From positions 382,435 to 446,434 of the forward strand of contig NZ_JAMQCO010000003.1 of assembly GCF_023702225.1 (NCBI RefSeq): a DNA stretch of 64,000 nucleotides. The letters are read 5' to 3'. Origin of the DNA: Aureimonas altamirensis. GTDB taxonomy: Bacteria; Pseudomonadota; Alphaproteobacteria; Rhizobiales; Rhizobiaceae. Of the stretch, positions 1-7,693 are shown one piece after another. The notes under the pieces are model-generated. The model ran no database searches, had not been told where the DNA came from, and saw nothing but the letters and a program-made list of their open reading frames with translations. The translations under genes and the position numbers were made by a program. The stretch's first letter is position 1, and every line of letters starts with the position of its first letter.

Positions 1-299
1 GCGGGCGCATGGCGCGCAAGATCCTGGGTCGCGCGCGCGCCGTTCCGCAAAATCCTCCACAGCCGAATCATGCCGTTGCGCCCACCCGCCTCACGCCGAA
101 GCCGGGCAAGGTCGGCCTCGTCACCGGGCAGCGCAAGGAAGGTCGCGCCCTCCAGCGTCAACTCCGGTCCGACCCCGCCATGCGCAAGAAAAGCCACGTC
201 GTGGCCGCGCGCCAGCAACGCTTCGCCGATTGCCTCGAAGGCGGCGATGTGGCTGGCGTAGGGTGGGCAGACAAGGGCGAAACGCATGGGAGCCGTCAT
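1..299 (-). CDS. Glycosyltransferase family 1 (UGT/MGT-like), N-terminal part, truncated by window edge
   Basis: The minus strand from 299 down to base 1 is open. After an optional four-residue lead it begins MRFALVCPPYASHIAAFEAI, followed by a segment with GEALLARGHDVAFL. This is the usual first Rossmann strand and helix of GT-B glycosyltransferases of family GT1 (macrolide/flavonoid/zeaxanthin glucosyltransferase type): a hydrophobic strand, a proline-rich turn, a His, then ALxxRGHxV. The donor-binding C-terminal half lies outside the window, so the substrate cannot be named. ATG codons at 299 and 287 are both possible starts; neither has a clear ribosome binding site, and 287 gives the more family-like N-terminus. 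A carotenoid glucosyltransferase (CrtX-like) is a possibility, not a conclusion. Confidence 0.7.
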   Translation of the reverse strand, partial: MTAPMRFALVCPPYASHIAAFEAIGEALLARGHDVAFLAHGGVGPELTLEGATFLALPGDEADLARLRREAGGRNGMIRLWRILRNGARATQDLARHAP

Positions 300-367
300 C
301 GGTGTGCGATGGCGGGATAGTTGCTCCCTTTGGAACCGCTTTAAAGGGCAATGGCCGGAAAAAAGCG

Positions 368-1891
368 TCAGGCGCGGCGGGCGCGGCGCGGCGCCGTGGG
401 CGCGCCGGGCTTGGCGGCACCCGCTCCCGTACGCCAGCCGCTGCCGGCGATCGTCACCACGCGCTGGCCACGGAAATCCGTTTCGCAGCGGATGAACGAA
501 CGGTCCGCCATGTAGGTCAGAAGAAAGCGCCCGCGCGAGGGCGAGTGGCTGCCATAGGCGCGGGCAAGCGCTTCGTCGCTGGGGCACGGGTCATTTTCGC
601 GCGCGGCATGCGCCAGCATCATGTAGACGCCTTGCATGTCTTCCGGCAGTTGCTCGGAACGATCGATGACCTGCCGCCAGTCGTCATCCTCGGTCTCTTC
701 GCTGACACCGGCGCGTGCCAGTGCCAGCCGCCTGCGGAAGCTTGACATATCGGTGTCGGCCCCGCCGATGCGCTTCAGGCGGCAGTGCATGAGGAAATCC
801 TGATACAGAACCGCCGCCGGCCGGAAGGCCGCGTCCGGATCTTCCAGCAGTGCGGCGAAGATGGAGTCCAAAGTCTGCTGCCTGTCCGCGAGCTCTTCCG
901 GCGTCGGCTCTTCTTCCGGCAGGGGAGCGGAAATGGACGGACGGGCCGTGCTGACCCGCTCCAGCAACTCGCGCGTCGCTACCTGCGGCTCCCGCAGCAT
1001 CGGCTCGGGCAGGTCGTCCGGCTCGTCCGCGCCGGCGGTGAAGATCAGGTCCGCCATCGCCTCGCGCGGGGTTTCGGGCAAGGCCATCAATGTCGGGCGG
1101 CCCGACCGTCCCGCCGTCTCCACGGGTCCGATCCGCACGGGGATCGGGCGCCGCGACAGAGCGGGCCCCAGCGCGACGAACTGGCCGGGCTCCAGATCCC
1201 GGAAGCGTTCCGCCTGCCGCCTGTCCATGCCCAGAAGATCGGCCGCACGCGCCATGTCGATGTCGAGGAAGGTGCGCCCCATCAGGAAATTGGAGGCCTC
1301 GGCCGCGACGTTCTTGGCAAGCTTGGCCAGCCGCTGCGTGGCGATCATGCCGGCAAGCCCGCGCTTGCGGCCACGGCACATCAGGTTGGTCATCGCGCCA
1401 AGCGAAACGCGGCGGGCCTCGTCCCCCACCTCGCCGGCGACGGCCGGAGCGAAGATCTGCGCTTCGTCCACCGCTATGAGCATCGGATACCAATAATGGC
1501 GGTCGGCGTCGAAAAGCCCGTTCAGGAAGGCGCTGGCGCAGCTCATCTGCACCTCGGCGTCCAACCCCTCGAGGTTCAGCACCACGGACGCACGATGCTG
1601 GCGAATGCGGTTCGCGATGCGGGCCAATTCGCTGGGCGTGCGGTTGGCGTCCACGACGATATGTCCGAACCGCTCGGAAAAGGAGACGAAGTCGCCTTCC
1701 GGATCGATGATCGCCTGCTGCACCACTTCGGCGCTCTGCTCCAGGATGCGGCGGAACAGATGCGACTTGCCCGATCCGGAATTGCCCTGCACCAGCAAGC
1801 GCGTGGACAGGAGCTCTTCCAGGTCCATTTCCGCCGGGTCGCCCGTGGCGGTGAAGCCGAGATCGACGGCAACCTTCATGGATGAGGACAT
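368..1891 (-). CDS. HerA/DUF87-type P-loop ATPase
   Basis: This 507-residue protein has a Walker A motif GNSGSGKS at residues 36-43 and a Walker B strand MLIAVDEAQIF with Asp142-Glu143, followed by CRGRKRGLAGMIATQR at about 172-187. That arrangement is typical of the HerA/FtsK/VirB4 superfamily (DUF87 helicase-like) of hexameric DNA-motor ATPases. The C-terminal 200 residues are less conserved, charged, and end in a basic Ala/Arg/Pro tail. No NurA nuclease or other HerA partner lies beside it; the neighbours are a glycosyltransferase and the divergent cydA. A DNA-translocating or DNA-processing role is inferred from the family only. Start choice (1891 or the Met four codons later, 1879) is not settled by a ribosome binding site. 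Confidence 0.75.
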   Translation of the reverse strand: MSSSMKVAVDLGFTATGDPAEMDLEELLSTRLLVQGNSGSGKSHLFRRILEQSAEVVQQAIIDPEGDFVSFSERFGHIVVDANRTPSELARIANRIRQHRASVVLNLEGLDAEVQMSCASAFLNGLFDADRHYWYPMLIAVDEAQIFAPAVAGEVGDEARRVSLGAMTNLMCRGRKRGLAGMIATQRLAKLAKNVAAEASNFLMGRTFLDIDMARAADLLGMDRRQAERFRDLEPGQFVALGPALSRRPIPVRIGPVETAGRSGRPTLMALPETPREAMADLIFTAGADEPDDLPEPMLREPQVATRELLERVSTARPSISAPLPEEEPTPEELADRQQTLDSIFAALLEDPDAAFRPAAVLYQDFLMHCRLKRIGGADTDMSSFRRRLALARAGVSEETEDDDWRQVIDRSEQLPEDMQGVYMMLAHAARENDPCPSDEALARAYGSHSPSRGRFLLTYMADRSFIRCETDFRGQRVVTIAGSGWRTGAGAAKPGAPTAPRRARRA

Positions 1892-2114
1892 CCGGCCATG
1901 GCGGAAACGCGAGCACCTCGTTTAAGGACAGGCCGCCTTCATAACCGCCGGGCCTGCGGCTTTGAAGCCCGCCGCGCGCTTGATCCACAGACAATCCGTC
2001 CAATCACCGGTTTCGTTTTTTTGCCGTAGCGTCTTTCTCGATCCTCCATCGCATCTAGATGGATTCCAAAGAAACGATGCCGGTTCGCACCGGATGTCGG
2101 ATAGGGGACACGGC

Positions 2115-3539
2115 ATGTTCGATTCGTTCGACCCTGTTTTGCTGGCGCGGTTCCAGTTTGCCTTCACCGTTGCGTTCCACATCATCTTCCCCTCCTTCAC
2201 CATCGGACTGGCCTCCTATCTGGCGGTGCTGCACGGGCTGTGGCTGGGAACCGGCAAGCAGGTCTACCTGACGATCTTCCAGTACTGGCTGAAGATCTTC
2301 GCAGTCTCCTTCGCCATGGGCGTCGTTTCCGGTATCGTCCTTTCCTACCAGTTCGGCACCAACTGGTCCGTCTTCTCCGACAGGACAGGGCCCATCCTGG
2401 GGCCGATGATGGCCTACGAAGTGTTGTCGGCTTTTTTCCTGGAGGCCGGCTTCCTGGGCGTCATGCTGTTCGGCCTCAACCGCGTCGGCAAGGGCCTGCA
2501 TTTCTTCGCCACGCTGATGGTGGCCATCGGAACGCTCGGCTCGGCCTTCTGGATCCTGTCGGTCAACTCCTGGATGCAGACGCCGGCCGGCTTCGCCATC
2601 GCGGAAAACGGCCAGTTCGTTCCGGTAGACTGGTGGGCCATCGTCTTCAACCCGTCCTTCCCCTACCGCCTGGCCCACATGGTGCTGGCCGCCTACCTGA
2701 CCACGGCGCTGGTCGTCGGCGCCGTCGGCGCCTTCCACCTCCTGCGCGACCGGGGCAACGCGGCCGCTCAAACCATGTTTTCGATGGCGCTCTGGATGGC
2801 GACCATCGTCGCGCCGATACAGATCTTCGCGGGGGACCAGCACGGGCTGAACACGCTGGAGCACCAGCCGGCAAAGGTCGCGGCCATGGAGGGACATTTC
2901 ACCACCAACCGGGATGGCGGCATGCCCCTCACCCTGTTCGGGCTTCCCGACATGGAAGCGGGCGAGACACGCTATGCGGTGGAGATCCCCAATCTGGGCT
3001 CGGTCATCCTGACGCATTCCCTCGACGGGGAGGTTCAGGGCCTCGACGCCTTCCCGCGCGAAGACTGGCCGCATGTGCCCATCGTCTTCTTTTCGTTCCG
3101 CATCATGGTGGCCATCGGCTTCGCCATCCTCGGCCTCGGCATGTGGGCGCTCTACAGGCGGTTTCGCGGTTCCATCGTCACCGACCCATGGCTGCAGCGG
3201 GCCAGCGTCATGATGGGCCCGATGGGCTTCGTGGCCGTTCTGGCCGGCTGGATCACCACGGAGGTCGGACGCCAGCCCTATACGGTCTACGGGCTGCTGC
3301 GGACGGCGGAGAGCCACTCGCCCATCGCCGCCGCAGCGGTCGGCGCAAGCCTCGTCGCCTTCATCATCGTCTATTTCATCGTGTTCGGTACGGGCACGTT
3401 CTACATCCTGCGGTCGATGGCCAGGGCGCCCTCCGTCTTCGAGCAGGGGCCGGACCCGAAGGAGCCCATCCGCACATCCGGCATCACGCCCGGGCAGCAG
3501 ATGCAGGAAAGCGGCGGCACGACCGCGCCGTCGCGCTGA
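2115..3539 (+). CDS. cydA: Cytochrome bd-type ubiquinol oxidase subunit I (CIO type)
   Basis: Subunit I of a cytochrome bd quinol oxidase, an inner-membrane terminal oxidase that reduces O2 with quinol electrons. The 474-residue protein keeps the expected haem ligands and acidic pair: His22 and His188 (E. coli His19, His186), Glu102 and Glu110 (E. coli Glu99, Glu107) and Met331 in SFRIMVAIG (E. coli Met393). The motif GWITTEVGRQPYTVYG sits at 378-393. Met331 lies about 60 residues earlier than in E. coli because the periplasmic Q loop is short, the hallmark of the cyanide-insensitive CioA subgroup. I chose ATG 2115, after AGGGG at 2103-2107, because translation from the upstream in-frame ATG at 1962 would add an unrelated leader. 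cydB follows after 12 bases. Confidence 0.95.
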   Translation: MFDSFDPVLLARFQFAFTVAFHIIFPSFTIGLASYLAVLHGLWLGTGKQVYLTIFQYWLKIFAVSFAMGVVSGIVLSYQFGTNWSVFSDRTGPILGPMMAYEVLSAFFLEAGFLGVMLFGLNRVGKGLHFFATLMVAIGTLGSAFWILSVNSWMQTPAGFAIAENGQFVPVDWWAIVFNPSFPYRLAHMVLAAYLTTALVVGAVGAFHLLRDRGNAAAQTMFSMALWMATIVAPIQIFAGDQHGLNTLEHQPAKVAAMEGHFTTNRDGGMPLTLFGLPDMEAGETRYAVEIPNLGSVILTHSLDGEVQGLDAFPREDWPHVPIVFFSFRIMVAIGFAILGLGMWALYRRFRGSIVTDPWLQRASVMMGPMGFVAVLAGWITTEVGRQPYTVYGLLRTAESHSPIAAAAVGASLVAFIIVYFIVFGTGTFYILRSMARAPSVFEQGPDPKEPIRTSGITPGQQMQESGGTTAPSR

Positions 3540-3551
3540 GGAGAGAGAGCC

Positions 3552-4565
3552 ATGGACCTTCCCCTCATCTGGGCTTTCATCATCGCCTTCGCCGTCCTGG
3601 CCTATGTCGTGCTCGACGGGTTCGACCTCGGCATCGGCATCCTGTTCCCGTTCCTGAAACGGGATGAGAACCGCGACACGGCGATCAACACGATCGCGCC
3701 CTTCTGGGATGGCAACGAAACATGGCTGGTCATGGGCGGCGGCGGCCTGTTCGCCGTCTTTCCGCTGGCCTACGCCATCGTCATGCCGGCGCTCTACGCG
3801 CCCATCATCGTGATGCTGCTGGCGCTGATCTTCCGGGGCGTTTCCTTCGAATTCCGCTTCAAGACCGTGCGATGGCGCGGCGTCTGGGACATGGCCTTCT
3901 TTTTCGGCTCGCTCATCGCCGCCTTCTCGCAAGGCGTCGCGCTGGGCACAATCGTGCAGGGCATCGAGATCGAGAACCGCGCCTATGCCGGCGGCTGGTA
4001 CGATTGGCTGACGCCCTTCTCGATCATGACGGGCTGCGCCGTCGTGGTGGGTTACGCGCTTCTCGGCTCGACATGGCTTGTCCTGAAGACGGAAGGCCCG
4101 CTGAACCGTCTTGCCGCCCGCTATGGGGAACTGACGGGCATCGGCACTCTGGCGCTGATCGGCGCGGTCAGCCTGTGGATGCCTTTCCTGCAGGATGCCT
4201 TCTATTCGCGCTGGTTCAGCTTTCCGCAAATCCTGTTCGTGGCGCCCATCCCCATCCTGTTGCTGGTTTGCGCCTTGAGCCTGTTCAGAAGTCTGCGCGA
4301 CCCCATCTCCGCCTACCGGCCCTTTCTTTCGGCGCTGGGTCTCTTCGTCCTGTCCTATATCGGCATCGGCATCAGCTTCTATCCCAACATGCTGCCGCCC
4401 GAGCTGACGATCTGGCAGGCCGCCGCTCCGGACGAGAGCCTGGCGTTCATCCTCGTCGGGGCTGTGGTGCTGGTGCCGATGATCCTGGCCTATACCGCCT
4501 ATTCCTACTGGACCTTCCGGGGCAAGGTCCGTGAAGGCGAAGGCTATCACCAGCATGGGCACTGA
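3552..4565 (+). CDS. cydB: Cytochrome bd-type ubiquinol oxidase subunit II
   Basis: The 337-residue product starts with MDLPLIWAFIIAFAVLAYVV and LDGFDLGIGILFPF, the characteristic N-terminus of CydB/CioB, and contains WDGNETWLVMGGGGLFAVFP at about 56-75. It is hydrophobic with eight or nine predicted membrane helices. CydB pairs with CydA in the inner membrane and is needed for haem assembly and structural stability. A purine-rich GAGGAGAGAGAG stretch just before the ATG gives a strong ribosome binding site. The gene is 12 bases after cydA and 6 bases before a small accessory ORF, so the three are surely one operon. No cydDC exporter genes are in the window. Confidence 0.95.
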   Translation: MDLPLIWAFIIAFAVLAYVVLDGFDLGIGILFPFLKRDENRDTAINTIAPFWDGNETWLVMGGGGLFAVFPLAYAIVMPALYAPIIVMLLALIFRGVSFEFRFKTVRWRGVWDMAFFFGSLIAAFSQGVALGTIVQGIEIENRAYAGGWYDWLTPFSIMTGCAVVVGYALLGSTWLVLKTEGPLNRLAARYGELTGIGTLALIGAVSLWMPFLQDAFYSRWFSFPQILFVAPIPILLLVCALSLFRSLRDPISAYRPFLSALGLFVLSYIGIGISFYPNMLPPELTIWQAAAPDESLAFILVGAVVLVPMILAYTAYSYWTFRGKVREGEGYHQHGH

Positions 4566-4571
4566 CCTGCC

Positions 4572-4676
4572 ATGAACCGCCGCCTGTCGCAGATTCTCTG
4601 GTTCATCGGCCTGTGGACGGCCAGCATCGTGGCCCTCAGCATCGTCGCCTATCGTATAAGGGCGATGATCCTGTAG
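4572..4676 (+). CDS. Small CydX-like (DUF2474-type) subunit of the bd oxidase, 34 aa
   Basis: Reading from ATG 4572 gives MNRRLSQILWFIGLWTASIV and then 14 more residues to TAG at 4674-4676. It is one transmembrane helix preceded by basic residues (inside) and ends RIRAMIL. Its place six bases after cydB, its length and the WF-G-W pattern fit the DUF2474/CydX group of tiny subunits that stabilise bd oxidases. It was found by reading the gap between cydB and the convergent udgX gene, where it fills almost all the space. There is no strong Shine-Dalgarno sequence, so translation is probably coupled to cydB. Confidence 0.8.
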   Translation: MNRRLSQILWFIGLWTASIVALSIVAYRIRAMIL

Positions 4677-4688
4677 CCCGGCACGGTC

Positions 4689-6161
4689 TCAGGCGGCGAT
4701 TGCGGGGACGGTCTCGCGCACCAGCGCCATGTCGGCATGGAAGGCCCGCTGCTCGGCCTCCTGCGCCGCCGGGTCCGGCAGCCGCAGGATGTAGGCCGGG
4801 TGCACCGTCACCAGAAGCCGCGTGCGGTCGTCGAGGTCGATCAGCCGCGAACGCGTGTCGCGGATGGTTACCGCCTTGCCCAGCACCGCGGTGGCGGCCG
4901 TCGCGCCCAGCGCCACGATCAGCTTGGGGCGGATCAGCTCGCGCTCGATATCCAGCCACCAGCGGCACATCTTGACCTCGCCCGCGCCGGGCTTCTGGTG
5001 GATGCGCCGCTTGCCGCGCGGCGTGAACTTGAAGTGCTTGACCGCGTTGGTCACATAGACCTGCGACCGGTCCACCCCGGCTTCGGAGAGAGCCTTGTCG
5101 AACACCTTGCCGGCCGGCCCGACGAAGGGCTCGCCGGCAAGGTCCTCCTGGTCGCCGGGCTGCTCGCCGACGAAGATGACGGGCGCATCGGACGGCCCGC
5201 GCCCGAACACGGTCTGCGTCGCCGGCTCCCAGAGCGGACAGGCACGGCACCGCGACGCCTGGTCGCGTGCTTCCTCGATGTCCTCCGGCCGCCGGTTGAA
5301 GCCGGAAAAGGCTTCTTGAGCAGGCTGTGCGGCCTGTGCCATCGCCGCCTTCTCCGCATGTCGCTCATGGCGCAAACCCGGCATCGACGGCGCGGTTTCC
5401 AGCATGCGGCGTGAGGCCGCTTCCGCGCCCTGCACCAGCGGGCGGATCAATAGCGCCTCGGGCAGATTATGCCAGTACTTGCGCGGCATCTCCGATTGCA
5501 TCGCCTTCACCTTCAACCGGGCCGGGTTGAAGATCGAGGCATAATAGGTCAGCCACAAGGCCTCGACGGCATCCTCGTCCGGCTTGTCGCTGGCCAGCGC
5601 CGGCGGTCCGAACTGCAGTTCCGAGCCGTTCCAGTGGGCCGAGCGGAGCGGCGTCAGAAGCGTCCATTCCATCCCGGTGAAACGCCGGGTGAAAAACGGC
5701 GCCGTCAGTTCCACCGTATGATGGAACGGCTCGAACCAGGCGATGTAATGCGGGGCGCCGCTTTCGCCCGGCACCTCGCGGAAGCGCACGAAGGCCTTCA
5801 TCTTGTGGCTGTCCCGCAGCACCGCTTTCTGCATGTCCTGCGCGCGCCGCACCTCCGGGTCGGACGCCACTTCCAGAAGCCGGCGATCCGTTTGCAGCCG
5901 CCAGAGCAGACTGTACAACAAGAGAAAGCGTTGCGGATCGCGGTTGCAGGCGGCGTTGCGGGCAAGATCGATGAAACCGCTCGGCACCTTGGGCGGCGGC
6001 GCGCCCCCCGGCTGCCGCGGCAGCGGCTGGCCGAACAGGCCCCCTTCCCCCTCCACGACGAAGTTCATCGCTTCCGGCGTCAGCCCGTGCGACAACGCAA
6101 GCCGGGCGGCTTCGCGCCAGCCGTCGAAATCGGCGGGATGGGACAGGGTTGCCGCAAACAT
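4689..6161 (-). CDS. DUF4130 / UdgX-family uracil-DNA glycosylase fusion
   Basis: A 490-residue two-part protein. Residues 1 to about 280 match the DUF4130 type (probable DNA metabolism protein); residues about 300-490 are a UdgX-type uracil-DNA glycosylase. Visible motifs: C305-x2-C308 and C399 as likely Fe-S ligands, GEQPGDQED at 332-340, the diagnostic loop KRRIHQKPG with His388, and VHPAYIL at 453-459. In characterised UdgX the loop histidine attacks the deoxyribose after uracil excision and leaves the enzyme covalently bound to DNA. The ATG lies one base after the stop of the upstream radical SAM gene, so the two are translationally coupled. The 3' end converges on the cyd operon with a 12-base gap. 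Confidence 0.9.
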   Translation of the reverse strand: MFAATLSHPADFDGWREAARLALSHGLTPEAMNFVVEGEGGLFGQPLPRQPGGAPPPKVPSGFIDLARNAACNRDPQRFLLLYSLLWRLQTDRRLLEVASDPEVRRAQDMQKAVLRDSHKMKAFVRFREVPGESGAPHYIAWFEPFHHTVELTAPFFTRRFTGMEWTLLTPLRSAHWNGSELQFGPPALASDKPDEDAVEALWLTYYASIFNPARLKVKAMQSEMPRKYWHNLPEALLIRPLVQGAEAASRRMLETAPSMPGLRHERHAEKAAMAQAAQPAQEAFSGFNRRPEDIEEARDQASRCRACPLWEPATQTVFGRGPSDAPVIFVGEQPGDQEDLAGEPFVGPAGKVFDKALSEAGVDRSQVYVTNAVKHFKFTPRGKRRIHQKPGAGEVKMCRWWLDIERELIRPKLIVALGATAATAVLGKAVTIRDTRSRLIDLDDRTRLLVTVHPAYILRLPDPAAQEAEQRAFHADMALVRETVPAIAA

Positions 6162-6162
6162 G

Positions 6163-7398
6163 TCAGAACAGGCTCAGTTGCTGCGCCGGCGGCACCAGCG
6201 CGTCGCGCAGGCGCGCGCCGTCCGTCAATCCGCCGGGCGTCCAGTCGAGGGCCGATATGAACGGGCGCACCTTGGCCACGGACTGGCACAGACGCGCGAT
6301 ATCGTCCAGCCGCAGGGTCCGGTGGCGGCGCGTGGAGAGAATGCGGTTGACGGATTTCGTGCCGAAGCCGGGAACCCGCAAAAGCATCTCCCGGTCGGCC
6401 CGGTTGACGTCGACCGGGAAACGCCCCCTGTTCTTCAATGCCCAGGCCAGTTTGGGGTCGATGGCCAGGTCGAGCATGCCATCCGTTCCGCCGGCCACGA
6501 TCTCGGAACGCTCGAACCCATAGAAACGCAACAGCCAGTCGGCCTGGTACAGGCGATGCTCCCGCATCAGAGGCGGTCGCGCCAGCGGCAGCCGGCTGGA
6601 CGCATCCGGAATGGGCGAGAAGGCCGAATAATAAACGCGCTTCAGCCGGAACGAGCCATAGAGGTTTTCCGAACGCGCCAGTATGGCGTCGTCATCCGCC
6701 CCGTCGGCTCCCACGATCATCTGCGTCGACTGCCCTGCGGGAGCGAAGCGCTTCGGCTTCGACTTCGACTGCCCTTCCGGCATGCTTTCCTCGATCTTGA
6801 GGCGCAGATGCCCCATCGAGCGGCGGATATCGCGCGGCTTCTTTTCAGGCGCGAATTGCGACAGGGCGACATCCGTGGGCAACTCGATGTTGACGGACAG
6901 GCGGTCGGCATAGAGCCCCGCCTCTTCCATCAGCAAGGGCGATGCCTCCGGAATGGCTTTCAGATGAATGTAGCCGGCAAAACCATGGTCCAGGCGCAAG
7001 GACTTCGCCACCCGCACCATCTCTTCCATCGTATAGTCGGAATTGCGGATGATCCCGGAGGACAGGAACAGGCCCTCTATATAATTCCTGCGATAGAAAT
7101 TGAGCGTCAGGTCGACGACTTCCTCCACGGAGAAACGCGCTCGCGCCACGTTGGAAGAATGCCGGTTCACGCAGTAGACGCAATCGTAGATGCAGAAGTT
7201 CGTCAGCAGGATCTTCAGCAGCGAAATGCATCGTCCATCCGGCGCATAGGCATGGCAGATCCCCGATCCTTCGGTGGAGCCGATGCCTCCGCTCTTCAGC
7301 GAATTGCGCTTGACCGATCCGCTCGACGCGCACGAGGCATCGTATTTCGCGGCGTCGCTCAAAATGGCGAGTTTGTCGAGAAGCGTCGTTCGGGCCAT
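6163..7398 (-). CDS. Putative DNA modification/repair radical SAM protein (UDG-linked)
   Basis: The 411-residue protein has the radical SAM cluster motif C69-x3-C73-x2-C76 within LLTNFCIYDCVYCVNRH, which binds a 4Fe-4S cluster for S-adenosylmethionine cleavage, and a helix-hairpin-helix-like segment LLRVPGFGTKSVNRIL near residue 345 that would contact DNA. It matches the radical SAM family repeatedly found next to DUF4130/UDG proteins, and here it directly precedes such a gene with a one-base gap. The reaction is unknown. I prefer ATG 7398 to the TTG two codons upstream. It is transcribed divergently from tamA, with a CtrA-type box about 70 bases upstream of its start. Confidence 0.9.
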   Translation of the reverse strand: MARTTLLDKLAILSDAAKYDASCASSGSVKRNSLKSGGIGSTEGSGICHAYAPDGRCISLLKILLTNFCIYDCVYCVNRHSSNVARARFSVEEVVDLTLNFYRRNYIEGLFLSSGIIRNSDYTMEEMVRVAKSLRLDHGFAGYIHLKAIPEASPLLMEEAGLYADRLSVNIELPTDVALSQFAPEKKPRDIRRSMGHLRLKIEESMPEGQSKSKPKRFAPAGQSTQMIVGADGADDDAILARSENLYGSFRLKRVYYSAFSPIPDASSRLPLARPPLMREHRLYQADWLLRFYGFERSEIVAGGTDGMLDLAIDPKLAWALKNRGRFPVDVNRADREMLLRVPGFGTKSVNRILSTRRHRTLRLDDIARLCQSVAKVRPFISALDWTPGGLTDGARLRDALVPPAQQLSLF

Positions 7399-7469
7399 GG
7401 GCAATGCATATACCGTTCGCTCTTTGTTCTATCCAGTGACGGATTGTCGCGCAACACCGTATGATGGGG

Positions 7470-7484
7470 TTAACGCCGCGTTAA
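7470..7484. promoter_or_regulatory. CtrA box, TTAA-N7-TTAA
   Basis: TTAACGCCGCGTTAA is a perfect palindrome with one central base and matches exactly the TTAA-N7-TTAA recognition sequence of CtrA, the alphaproteobacterial cell-cycle response regulator. It lies in the intergenic region between the divergent radical SAM gene (start 7398) and tamA (start near 7694), so it could act on either side. I saw no second copy in other intergenic regions of the window. Binding itself is inferred. Confidence 0.65.
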
Positions 7485-7572
7485 TGGGCTGCGAAGCCCT
7501 TGCGGCAGCGGCTTTGGATCCTGTTGGACAGATGCGCGCAGTGTGGCGCAAGTCCCACAAAAGCTTCACGGA

Positions 7573-7644
7573 ATGCGCTCGGGGGGGCGGATCGTAGGTT
7601 GTCATTTACCGCATGCCCGGCATTTTACCGGATGCGCTCGGGGG
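7573..7644. repeat. 13-bp direct repeat in the tamA leader
   Basis: ATGCGCTCGGGGG occurs at 7573-7585 and again at 7632-7644, 59 bases apart, in the untranslated region before tamA. The sequence between them also contains two near copies of CATTTACCG/CATTTTACCG at about 7602 and 7621. A GGGCT-GCGA-AGCCC hairpin with a GNRA-type loop lies upstream at 7486-7499. Function unknown; it could be a regulator site or a remnant of local duplication. Confidence 0.5.
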
Positions 7645-7693
7645 AGCGTGGAATTTCGAGGGGGAATGTCTCCAGCATTCCGAATTGCGGAAA

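Noticed and set aside
2009-2023. Possible FNR/Anr box upstream of cydA (TTGATCCACAGACAA)
   Set aside because: The left half TTGAT fits but the right half AGACA departs from ATCAA, so I do not call it.
2052-2061. Palindrome CATCTAGATG upstream of cydA
   Set aside because: A 10-bp palindrome alone is expected by chance and no regulator motif is recognised.
2055-4562. 835-residue minus-strand open frame antisense to cydA-cydB
   Set aside because: Composition is His/Asp/Gln/Arg-rich without motifs; it is the antisense shadow of two well-conserved membrane proteins in high-GC DNA.
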